DNA of 64,000 nt from NCBI GenBank assembly GCA_910589415.1, contig OU342632.1, positions 18,603,507 to 18,667,506 on the forward strand, given 5' to 3'. Below, one piece after another: positions 46,300 through 57,270 of the stretch (the first letter of the stretch is position 1; each line of letters begins with the position of its first letter). The stretch is from Malachius bipustulatus (Eukaryota > Arthropoda > Insecta > Coleoptera > Melyridae). Both the position numbers and the translations under genes were made by a program. Under the pieces are notes generated by a model. It was given only the letters and a program-made list of their open reading frames with translations, was not told the DNA's origin and ran no database searches.

Positions 46300-47710
46300 C
46301 AAAATTGATTCCCGGTTCTCGTAAGGTTCTCCTAAGAGAACGCATCCATTACACCCGCCGGAACTTTGCTCTTAATGATGAAAACCTTTTTTTTTTGGCT
46401 GAAAAACGCAGTCAGACAGGGATTTCGTGGATAAGCTCACATTACAACTCCATTGAGGTCAAAATACCATAAGTCACTACCATAAGACACTACTGAGGAG
46501 CTTCGTCGCGAATGTTCAAGAAAAGAGCGAGCTAAGCCCCCAAAAAGCAACATCACCAGATTTGAGCAGAGCTGCATTAAGAAGTCTTAACACAAACAAA
46601 ATCATTATTCTATTCGCAGAGACTACGAGTTGAAAATCAAAAACATCTTGACCCCTCAAACATACAAAAAACTTTCTAGAAATCCTACAAATTGCGTCCT
46701 CCGAGAAACCAACAAAGTTGGTTCAAAATTCCACCATCATCGACCAAGGCAAACGGCACATTATCAATACGGAAGCCAGAACACCCAGACATAATGGACT
46801 TCCAAAGTTACACAAACCTAACGTGGATGTCTGGATTTCCTCGTTAACAGGAATAAAAATGGCACCTTTGGGTCACGGGGACTACCGACCAGCACACACA
46901 GATCGATATTTACGCAAAAACTCCAACCATCATCCAGGTCAAAAACGAGCGGTAATAAAAACCCTGGTGAATCGTGCTGGTTCTGGTGCATCCCGAATTT
47001 GTCATACCCAACACCTCCAAGATGAGCTCGCCCACTATGATCATGCTCTGCACTGCTCAATAAATCAAGAGAGCATTACGACCGAGAACGCAACATCTCA
47101 TGACACTCAACGAATAACCACCAGAAGTTTTGGAAGCTGAATTTTTTCCTTATCTCAAGAACGTCACCGATCGAATTAGTAAACGCTTGAAGTACAACAG
47201 CGTCAAAACCATCTTTAAGCCTACTTTGAAGTTTGCATGATTCTCCGTTCAGCTAAAGACCCTCTTCTGCTGAAGTTTATAGAATACCGTGCTCCTGTGG
47301 TGCTGGATATATCGGAGGAGCGTCAACACCCGCGTAATCTAACTCAATAAGAGAAACTGTCGCCTGGGCCACATAGACAACAGACAAGTCAGATGCACCG
47401 GAGCACGTCTTGCTTGAAGATGACCACGCCATCTGCTAATATATGAAAAATACAAAAATCCTGTCCACTACTTCACCCTACTTCAACCGTAATTTCAACA
47501 GGCAGAAGGGAGGAATGAAACTGCGGATGATTTGGTATCTCCCGTTACGTAAGACCCAAACGAGACAGCATCTGATAACGGCAGTTAAGAGCTCCAGAGA
47601 TCGAAATTCAAGGACGCAGTTGACAGCTCCCGAGATCAACACCACGCATGTTTCAAGCAAATCGAAGCACGCTAAAGCAATAATAATAATATATGCCTAC
47701 CGAATTAACT
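46300..47710 (+). mobile_element. Decayed Penelope-like element
   Basis: Begins within ~200 bp of the Dpr exon donor, so it lies in the gene's intron. Translating across several frames gives the Penelope order: an EELRRECSR / KPPKSNITRFE-like N-terminal segment (46490-46560), YELKIKNILTPQTYKKLS (46620-46680), the RT motif GLPKLHKPNV (46797-46830), a deletion where most of the RT should be, QKRAVIKTLVNRA (46940-46980), FFPYLKNVTDRISKRLK (47140-47200), the GIY-YIG endonuclease start YRIPCSCGAGYIGG (47279-47320), and FNRQKGGMKLR (47480-47520). Stops and frameshifts are numerous. Confidence 0.85.
46718..47140 (+). pseudogene. Penelope-like RT fragment
   Basis: 140-codon open segment. It holds the GLPKLHKP motif diagnostic of Penelope-like reverse transcriptases, then a 3'-RT/linker region (PGQKRAVIKTLVNRAGSG ... 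LQDELAHYDHAL). The central catalytic motifs (including the YxDD-type pair) are absent, apparently through internal deletion, and the frame shifts near 46730 and after 47120. Not functional. Confidence 0.85.
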
Positions 47711-50036
47711 ATTGACAGCTGTTGATGGTTTCTCCGTCGTGCCGTCTGCCCTTGATAACACAATGTAGGTACTACATAAGAATTCGAATATGCAATCAAT
47801 TTTTTTTATCGTTAATGACATCAAGAATAAATTATTCAACAACGTTTGTGTTCAATTAAACTACTACCGATTCCCACAACGTTTATGTGGTGCACTATCT
47901 AAAGAAGGAGATACTAAAACAAACAAGAAAAAAACACTGAGTACACATTTGTGAATGAGGGAGTGTTTATTTATCTTAGCCAGCTGAATACAACAAATAT
48001 CATACATTTATGATTTGATGTCAGCAGTCCGCTTGGCTGCCTCTGATATAAAATTTTCACCGTTTCAGCACTTGCTATAGGTTTGTAACCATATTTTAAT
48101 CCCAAGAAAAGTTATCATGTCGTTGCACACCTCTAAGCTTGCAAATTTGGATCGTTAATATGAATAATTGAGTCCCTGGAGCCTCTAAAGTATCCTCTCC
48201 GACTGGGGAATATTTTAAAACGTACAACAGAGCCAACATTCTCCGGGTCATAAGTTTTGAATATCATCCCAGGCTTGACGAATCCCCGAGGCATAGTGCC
48301 TACTCTCGGTAATTTCCTTAAGGTCAGCAGAGACTCTTTCCCCACCTGTCAGACAATTACATCAGTGTTAAATGGTGCAAACACAATCCAGAAAGATATA
48401 TCGTCCGATGCCATTAAGATTAAACCTCATTTCTGTTCTTTATGTACTAATTAGCGAGGGTGGTTTGTTGCGGAATTTCTTTTTTCCTCGCCTAGCTTCA
48501 GAAAGCTTTCTCGTTATGTTCGCTATTAGAGGGAAGAAAGGGAATAAAAAAACTTATCGTAGGAAGACGCAACAACGTTGAACAAATCGTTTTTGTTTAA
48601 GTTTGAAATTTGTTAGACAAACATATCGCGTGATCCTTAATAGTTTTCATCAACGAGTGCCTGAAGTAAAATGAAGCATGTCTGCCAGATAAAACACAAA
48701 CACTTGGTAAGTGTGTAATTGAACTACTCCAATCAGTGATCTACAGCAATCATAGAGCAATAAATAAAACATGAATTAGAATTATTGAAACAAGAACTGT
48801 TCAATAAAAATTATCAAAGTTAATAAAGTAGGTACTTTATGTGTGACACTTGTAGAATAAGGAAGAACAAAATATCTTCAGTCGAGGTAATATTTTAGGT
48901 ATCTGTTTTTCTGAATAATTATTAACTTTTGCCACCAAGTTGGTAGAGGCATTAAAATATCAAAATTTAATTACAGCGGGGTCCTTATAATATTCCTTCC
49001 GCCAGGGTTAACCACAATAATTGTTGTAAATAACTTCACAAACGTTCGCCTTAACGCAGCGATATAGAGGATCATCGATTTGATGTTGAAATCCTCGCGA
49101 ATCTGCCCAGCAGCAATCACGGAAGAGAATTCAACAAATGGACCAGTCGACTACAATGCTACAATGCGATCAATAATGTAGAACCTTTTCTTGTCGGTAA
49201 GCATTTCCGATAACGGTGTATTTACCAACGTACTCGAGATCGATCGAAATTGACCATCTGAATAAAGATTTCCATCTCTAATACGTCCCGCAGGTAAGCT
49301 CAATTCACACTCAGAAGCTCTGCGATTAAAATTGATTTTGAAATGGGATTCGATTTCACTGTTAAGTCACTGCTGTCACTGCTGTAAATTAAAATAACCA
49401 CCATTACGGATTTTATTATTTTACTTTGTAGTTTAAATTATTTAAAGCTTATTTTATTTACTTGAAAAAGTTGTTTGGGCAGATTACCTTTTATAATATG
49501 TTTGAAATTAGTTTGAATGGATATTGTTACTTCGGTACAAAATTACATTTTGTGGTGCAGTACATGTACAAACAACACCATACAAAGTAGCATGTGCTTC
49601 AAAAGTGGAGGCTGAAATTATTTTCCCTTTAGAAATTAAACCACACGGATATGTTCATTCAATGACTCTTCAGGCCTATTGAGTTGAAAACGAAATTTTA
49701 AATGAAAGCTGGAACTCTGCAGTATCAGGTTAATTGTAAAATGCTGTAATGCTAAAGAGTTTTGACGGCGCAATTAATCAGTGCTTGTCGTTTTAATCTT
49801 CTGAGAGCAAAAAATAAATCAGTGACGTAGGTAGGTATGTCATATGATTAAACTGAGGGTGCCAGTTAGCATTGCAGTCTTTTGTCAGACTATTATCATA
49901 ATATTTAATAATTATTTTAAATATCTAAAGTCACTTATTGTCTGAGATTGAATTTGTAAAACTGAAACTGAAAAATATCTGCATATTTGCTGATAGTCCA
50001 GTATATTTCGTAGGTTGTCAAAAAAAAGGTCATCGA
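47711..50036. other. AT-rich DNA, one unassigned open frame
   Basis: Nothing recognised except a 70-codon minus-strand frame at 48133-48345, listed separately. Confidence 0.5.
48133..48345 (-). other. Unassigned open frame with coding-like composition
   Basis: About 70 codons (ends ...IIHINDPNLQA, stop). It contains VGTMPRGFVKPGMIFKTYDPEN, which reads like real protein and not chance, and is preceded on the minus strand by a plausible acceptor (gtctgacag|gtgggg). I do not recognise the family. It could be a terminal host exon, a fragment of a transposon protein, or chance. Confidence 0.25.
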
Positions 50037-50405
50037 TGGTGACTCTGAATTTGCACGTTGTCCAAATTTCCCCCAGAAAATTTTTTCTCGTATATCTCGC
50101 TTTCTAGTCATCCCTCAGTGAGTGTTCCAAGGTCGTTGGACTCGTCAGCATTTACTCTTCAATTGAGTCTGCATCAAGTATGTAAAAAGTTATTAACATC
50201 TAGAGTTAAAAGTGTTTGCCAAAAGTTCTTGCACCTGATTTCTCCGCACATTAGAATTCTCCTGTCTCAGATAAACTGTCGATGAGGTTACTATTTAAAC
50301 TAGACTCATTTTCTGGTTATAAAAAAATAATTCCGATTGATTGATAACTTGCAACCTCGCCCGCCAATCCGCGCTCGAAGTTGTGCTGTTTATTACCATG
50401 CTACT
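50037..50405 (+). repeat. Dispersed repeat, family 2, copy 2
   Basis: Second copy of the 34.07-kb segment: gaatttgcacgttgtccaaatttcccccag, gttccaaggtcgttggact, catttactcttcaattgagtc, gttattaacatc, and a later gttgtgctgtttattacca matching gttgtttattatc near 34311. Same orientation as copy 1. Confidence 0.65.
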
Positions 50406-51381
50406 TTTGAACCCTAATTGAAAAAATGAAAAAAATTGTCCAAGAATAACATAACATAAGCAGATGCTCCAGAAAGTATAAAACAGATAACAAGCGGTAA
50501 GCTACAAAAGAGATTTTATTTTAAACACGTTATGGTTTTCCTGTTATATCGAGCTACCTATATTTGAGATTAGCCGGAGGCCGTACGAATTTAGGTTAGG
50601 TTTACTGGCACTAAAACCACAGCTAAAACAATAAAATAAAGGACGCCCAGGAAACGAAATGAAGCCGAGACGGCCGGTCATATCTCGACAAGCGCCCTCA
50701 GAAATATAGCGCGGTACTCGGTGGGATGATGGATTTTATTTTGCCACATAATTTCATTTTCTGCTAATAAATTCGGATGATTTCGAATGTTTTTTAAGGC
50801 AAAAAGACATAATATTAGTTAGTTTTTTTGCATAAGAACTGTATAATAATGCACAAGAGACTGTCTTAAGAGGTCTTAAACGTAAGCACTTTGAAATTAT
50901 TGTTTTTTTTTTTTTGTTTCCTCACATTACATCCCTAATTTAATAGATCTGCTTCTGGTTACGTTTTCAGATCCGCAACTTAACAGGAAAATACAGAACG
51001 CTAGGATCACTTTTTCCGTCTTTATGTCACAGCCGAGTTTCTCTGGACTGGATAAATGAATCAAGTTGAAATTTAACACGGTTATAAAGCTTGCCAACTC
51101 AGATATGTTTCAAGAGTTATAACTTTGAAAAGTATTTTTAGTGAATCTTGAGGGACCAAAGTTATCTTAAAAATTCATTTTATAGTATGCAGCAGGGTAT
51201 CATTTGAAGGGAGACGAGTTTAGTATCTTGAAAATATTTTCAATTGCGCCTGAATTTTGCAGTTTTAGAGAAATCCATGAAAATGTCGTAAATATTATGA
51301 TTCTTTCCATTTCTGGAACTGTTGAAGCTATATTGTATAGAATCGCAGTATTTGCTGTATTTACTACATTTATTTACTTCT
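50406..51381. other. AT-rich DNA, no gene
   Basis: No gene recognised; the open frame at 51.20-51.42 kb is AT-rich with no domain. Confidence 0.5.
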
Positions 51382-53226
51382 TAGAAAAGGTGCTCACTTT
51401 TGCCCTTATCGAGTGATAAAGTAGTAAAAGTATCAGAGCTACAGTAGTCAGAGTTACAGAACAAGGATTTGTTGGTTTGAACACTTCCGAAGCAGCCGAT
51501 TTAGTGGAAGAGATCTGCGATGATCGATTTATCTGTCATAATACTTGTAATAAACCGATACCATAGCCAGCCAGATTTTGCAAGCTTGATTGCTGTTTTT
51601 TTATGCATTTACATTGAAGACTCGATATTTTTTGTGAGTTTTAACAAGATATTAACGAAGTCATCAAATCGAGAGGAGAAGTTCGTCGAGATAAACGATC
51701 TCGCAGAACTGTTACAGGCGCCTTTAGTGGAGTGAGAAACCATGTATTAAAATGTGTCCAGGAAGGCGGAGGGCATTTCACCCATCTCTTAAATGAATTA
51801 ATTGTTTATTTTATTAATGTGTTTTATAAAAATTTTTGACAAATGTGTTAACCTAACAAAATCAAGAGCTGTCAGTTGTAAAGAGAGAATCAAGTTTAAG
51901 AATTAAGACAAACCTCTTTGTGTCTCAAAAATCCGGTTTTTGTCTGCCTGCAGATTTGTTTCCAGGATCGTTACTGAGTCTGGTTGGTTATCCAGGATCA
52001 GGATTGTAATTAATTCAGGCTATAAACAGAAATCCCGATAATTTTATTGAAAAGCTGTGAATATTTAGTAATATTACTGCCGATCGATAGACGGGTAGGT
52101 TTGGCCTGTCTTTGGTTATTGTTCCAGTCAGTTAGTCCCCCGAAATCTCATGACGGGATCTTCCAAGAGGGATTGTTTCGATATTGCAGTCATGCTGTTC
52201 GGTCTGGCTCTGCGTACGGCCTTTTTGTCAGGTGGACGCTGGTAAATCTGGAACCTCCGCCTCGTAATTTGAGTTTCCCTGAGTGGATTTGAATTTCCAA
52301 ACGAATTATCTATGAATGAATTAAAATTTTGTCAATACGAAACGGCGCTTTTGCTTCAGCATCGGGCGCTTTGATCACTTCGTGTGATGCGACGACGATT
52401 AGGTATTGATTATCCTGCAGTTGATTTAACAGTGGAGTTGACCTTCTAATTTTATTTCCTAGTCTCCAATATTCTTTCTTGTCATCGCGTAATAGGGATG
52501 ATGTGGGTTCCTTGGCGAAAATAATTTCTGCCGTATTTGCTGCATCTGACAGGGTACCTGTCTGATCTCGTTCTAGCAGGAATGCAAATTAGAAGGATCT
52601 AGAAGGAAAAAACTTATTTTCCTTTCCCCAGGATCACTGTTTATTTCTTATGAAACTTGTTCGTGACTTTAATTCACTCATGTTTGATTTGAATAATTGA
52701 AACTATTCATGGATTTTCTCAATCTGAACGTGAGCCGACGAATTGACGGGGCCGAACCCACTAAAAGAGTGAGATGCAAACAACAATTGCAATTGTTCGC
52801 CTGATGTATATCGCTTATCTCGACGAACTTCTCCTCTCGATTATTTGACTTGACTTAACAGTTTCACACAAACTTCAAGTCCTCAATGTAAATGCATAGA
52901 AAGAAATCAAATTTGAGCTTGCAAAATCTGGCTGGCTAGGCTATCGGTATATTTCGACAGATAAGTCGATCTTCACAGGTTTCTTTCACGAAATCGGTTG
53001 CTTCAGAAGTCCTTCGGAAGAACAAGTCCTTATTCTGTAACTCTGGCAACTGATCTACATGATATTCTAAACTACGCTAAATCTGCAAAAAAGTCTTGGT
53101 GAACACTGTAAGTTTTGGGAAAACTATTGAAAAAACATTTTACCTGCCAGGAATGTCTCGGAGTAGGGATACTTTCACTACTATATCACTCGATAAGGAG
53201 ACAAGTGAGCACCATTTCTAAGAATC
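51382..53226. repeat. Large inverted repeat (arms ~340 and ~430 bp)
   Basis: Left arm about 51382-51715, right arm about 52805-53226. On opposite strands they share ttcttagaaa-ggtgctcactt, ccttatcgagtgata, agagttacagaa-aaggact, atttatctgtc, agccagccagattttgcaagct, atgcatttacattga and atcgagaggagaagttcgtcgagataa. The right arm is longer by an internal ~100-bp stretch. The ~1.1-kb middle has no transposase or coherent protein. It may be a foldback transposon or two inverted copies of one repeat. Both open frames overlapping the left arm look incidental. Confidence 0.7.
52735..52790 (+). repeat. Paralogue of the BEL target region (empty site)
   Basis: gtgagccgacgaattgacggggccgaacccactaaaagagtga followed directly by gatgcaaacaac matches the sequence on the two sides of the BEL element (left flank to 14352, right flank from 20351) with the 5-bp agtga present once. 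Confidence 0.65.
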
Positions 53227-55199
53227 TTGTGAACAGGTTCCAACAGAAATCCAACCACTGAGTTTGATGAGGAACTAGAATCTTGGGTCTGCAATCATGA
53301 TAATTATTCTAGACAGATCTAAAGAGAACATCCAAATTCCATGAAGCTTGTTACTCCCAAATCTAAAATAACTTTCAACTATAGCAGTTTTTCGCTCTTA
53401 CGTGAGCGCTTTTAGTTAATTTGACCAATATAAATAAATAACTACTAGACTTCAGTTAATTATTTGGCAATTTATTTTTATTAAATACCCTTTCCTTTGG
53501 AAAAGAACGGCTTTCAGTGAGTCAATAATGCTAAAATGTCACTAACGTCAAATTGTTAACACTACGACATTAGTTTCATTGGGCTTGGACTAGAGTTGGG
53601 AGAACATAATTAGGTAGCAGTGAGAGTTCCTATGTCCCTGTAATAATTGGAGATATCCATGTGCGAGAAACACTGCTTACGACTATAATATCTATTGAAG
53701 GATTCAGAGTTACGGCTGAAATACCAATGATTTGTGACTAAGAATCGGCAGTAAAATTACAGTTATTTTGAAACAACTCGAAACAAATAACAGTTACAGG
53801 TTTGTAACCGTGACAGCGGATCACAATCATAGAAAGTCCAATAAACTACTCTACTAATAAGTTTTATTCCATATTAATAGAAAATCTAGTTATGCCCATA
53901 CGCTTTGATCTCCATGGCCAACTCAGGACGAGTTAATTATTGAAAACAAATCACTTTCGTAAATATTTACCTTCTTTACCTTTTAAACACGTTCATGTTT
54001 ACTGGTAGCACATTTTGGGTGTATACTCAAACATGCCTGCCTATAGAAAGCACCTGATAAGCACCTCATAGTTTATTTTGACAAAACTTGCTACTATTTA
54101 GATACCTATTTATAATGAATTTAAATCAAAATCTACAACGAAAATTAACTACCAACACTAACACGACGGTGTTATTTAATTACAAGGGTATGTTATCGTT
54201 CCTTTCACTTCCCTTCACTCACTAGTTTCCTCTCTGTAGGCCATATCGAAAGCTACTCTAGAAATACAATACCTACACACATGTAGTGCCAATATGTATA
54301 ACGACGCATATTAAATTGATGAGATTTTTTCCCGGTTTTCAGTTGCAATTTGCGGAGCTTATTGTTGAATGATGATGGATTCAAAGCTTCGTGAACTAAC
54401 ATGAAACTTTTTTGATTAATTGGCAATATTGTACGCCATCTATTTCATTAGACACTGAAGTGTTATAAATTCATTCTAATATTTTCGAATTGCGCGCCTC
54501 TTCAGGATATATGACTCATTTTCTCGGCTTGTGAATTTAAGACGTCCCCAGAAATTATTGGGAAAATTACGGAGCATTATTAGATTATAGAGGGTATAAG
54601 TATAATAATTTGAGTTCTCTGTGGAAATGAATTTTTTATAGTCGGGCATCGCCATCACCAGTGTTTTACTTTACATTTACAATCAAGTACTCGTAATTCC
54701 AGTTTACATCTGCTCAAAGCTATTTGGATCTGGTAGCTGGAACAATACAAATACTTTACTGCTTTTATTGTAATAATTTCTGATTCTCGGGAGTTTTCAG
54801 CATGTCTATTTTATTACGTTCACAGCAATGGATTAAAATTTTATACAAAATCGATAAGCTTTATTACAGCGTTCAATTGTCTACTGATTGTATTTCTCGT
54901 CGATTCGTTTAGTGAATTTCAATTTTCTTTGTATTTTGTCACTGGAGAATAAGGCATTGCTTTTCCAGTACCTTTATTGAGAATCACATAAGACTGAATG
55001 TGAGAACGTCCGCGAAATAAGAATCGAATATACATTTTAGAATTTATATTAGGGGTGGTTATTTATGGAATTTATATGAGGTTTACTCGGAGAATTGTTT
55101 GAGCTCTATACATTCCAATTAATCGTATTGTAACGCATTTATGGCGTTAAAGTTTATTAACGCATATCTTACAACAATTATAAAATTGTTTCCTCAAGC
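53227..55199. other. AT-rich DNA, no gene
   Basis: No recognisable coding sequence or repeat. Confidence 0.5.
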
Positions 55200-57270
55200 T
55201 AAAATTCTTAGCGACCTTTTCTCTAAAAGTATCGCGTATAGACTCACATACCTTTGACCAGTGTAATGAGCATATCCTGGTCACTGGCACCAAATCTGTA
55301 GTGTAACCTTATCTACCTTTTAAATGAATGTCCTGCGTCATGCGCATCGATTTCTGTAATGTGGCCCCCAGAATGTCTTTGACGTATAAAATATCAATAT
55401 GTCTGTCGTAAATGTCTCTGTTAAATTCCCGCCCTGAATGCTTGATTTGAATTCAAGGTTATCCCGCCCTAAAGTCTAATTAAGAGATTATTTGAAACAA
55501 AATGGTCGATGTGATTCTAACTCCTTCAAAACTTCTGATTTTACCTGTGATCGTGATCGTCTAGTTTTCATCTCGTGGATCTTCTGTGTTGTGTTCGTTG
55601 TAACCTTACCTTGTTCGTTCGTAGCAAAACGCTACGAAAATACTTTGAGCCAGAATTTCCCTCTATAAAATTGAATGAATTATTTTATTATCCCACCTAT
55701 TCTGTTACCTTCTTCCCTTGTCCGATTCCCTATCTAATTTTATAGACAGAGAAAAAAAAATGAACCCTGACGAAGAAAAAAAAAACTCTGAACCATGTAC
55801 AAAACCATTTAAATACAACGAAACGACGACATGTTAGAATCAAGCATTTGCTTGGGCGTTGAAAGCTGAGAACTAAAACTCTTATATTATGGTAACATGA
55901 CATTTTTACGTTAGTTTTTACGAACCGTTTAGTACCTGTAAAGAAAAGACATAGGAAAACACACATAAATAAAGACAATAAGTCTTTGTGCAACTAGAGC
56001 CAATAACCATTGACTAAAGTAGAGCTAATTGCTTTTATGCTACAATAATCTTCGAATGATGATAAATAAGATCGATTACACAGAACAGCTAACGCCAAAA
56101 TGAGACATAACCTATATAACAGATTGGAGCGTCAATTTAACGCTTTGATTCATGAGTTTCTGATATACAAAATCATATCGTCGTTTCATTTGGGATTTGA
56201 AAGAATAATTTACATTTTACATAAAAGAACACCATAACAAAAACAAATTGATATGTAAATCTGGTAAGTATGAGATCAATAAGATTTTTTTTCATAAATG
56301 ATGACCAACGTAATACTGTTGTATGATATGGTGGTGAAATGCTAGTGGTCACAATATTATTATAATAATTCATCTGATATTTTTTCATGTGTGCTTAAGT
56401 TTTATGTAATTATTTAACACTGTATATGAACTGAATTTATATGCTGATCTGTTCTACGCCACTGGGAACTTTTTGCGAACCAAAAAAGCCTATCTGTCTG
56501 TCTATCTATCTATCTAAAGGGATAAAATGAGAGATTCAGGCCACATAAATTTGCAAATAATACAAAAAAGAATAAAATTCATCAATAAAATGCATTCAAT
56601 CAAAGACATAATAAAATTATACAGCGTGAGCGTTTAAATAGTTTCAAGAATAAAAAGATAATAAAAATCGTAGCGAGCGTAAAAAGCGTAAAATCAGGCT
56701 CCTTTGTATTACTTTAAAGAGACAAATGTCGAGCAACACATTTTGATTTACCAATTAAAATATAACCAATTACAAGTCCCTTTGCACACAACAAAAATTA
56801 TTAAAATACTATGAGCCCCATTTACAGGAGTAATTAAATTAACTAAGACCACGTGCCTCCCATCCCATTGTTTTTCAAATAAATGATGTTTCAACAGTAA
56901 ATAAACAGTAAAAGATAAGAGCTAGTCTCTTGTGATATTATAATAACAATAATTAAATAAAATAATAATCATTTGCGTATAAAACAATAATCACTGTCTC
57001 AGAGAATATCAACAATAAACTTGAACAGCTGATGTTCGCTGCGTGCAGAAGTCAAGAGTTAAGCGCCCCGTGTCAGTTGTTGGATACCTCGAGTTCCTGA
57101 CAAAATTGACACTTGTAGCTTTGAAAGCTAGAAAAAAGACATTATTATGCTATTAACATTTGAATACCGTCAACTACACAGAATATAACTGAATAGAATC
57201 GACTCTACAGGTTTCGATTTGATCATGTGCAGTTGGCATTTGGTTTGGGTTCTTTCAATATGAAGATGAC
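55200..57270 (+). repeat. Unclassified dispersed repeat, copy D
   Basis: Collinear with copy A at several points: tgtggcccccag (55360), cccgccctgaatgcttgatttgaatt (55430), acctgtgatcgtgatcgtctagtttt (55545), aacgctacgaaaatact (55630), tttaaagagacaaatgtc (56710) and gtttcgatttgatcatgtgcagttggcat (57212). Large length differences lie between these points. A further segment, to about 57650, has an inverted match near 25.2 kb. Confidence 0.65.

Noticed and set aside
51204..51735. Two hydrophobic plus-strand frames that could be small membrane proteins
   Set aside because: The second lies in the inverted-repeat arm, whose partner copy does not keep the frame; composition is typical of AT-rich noise.
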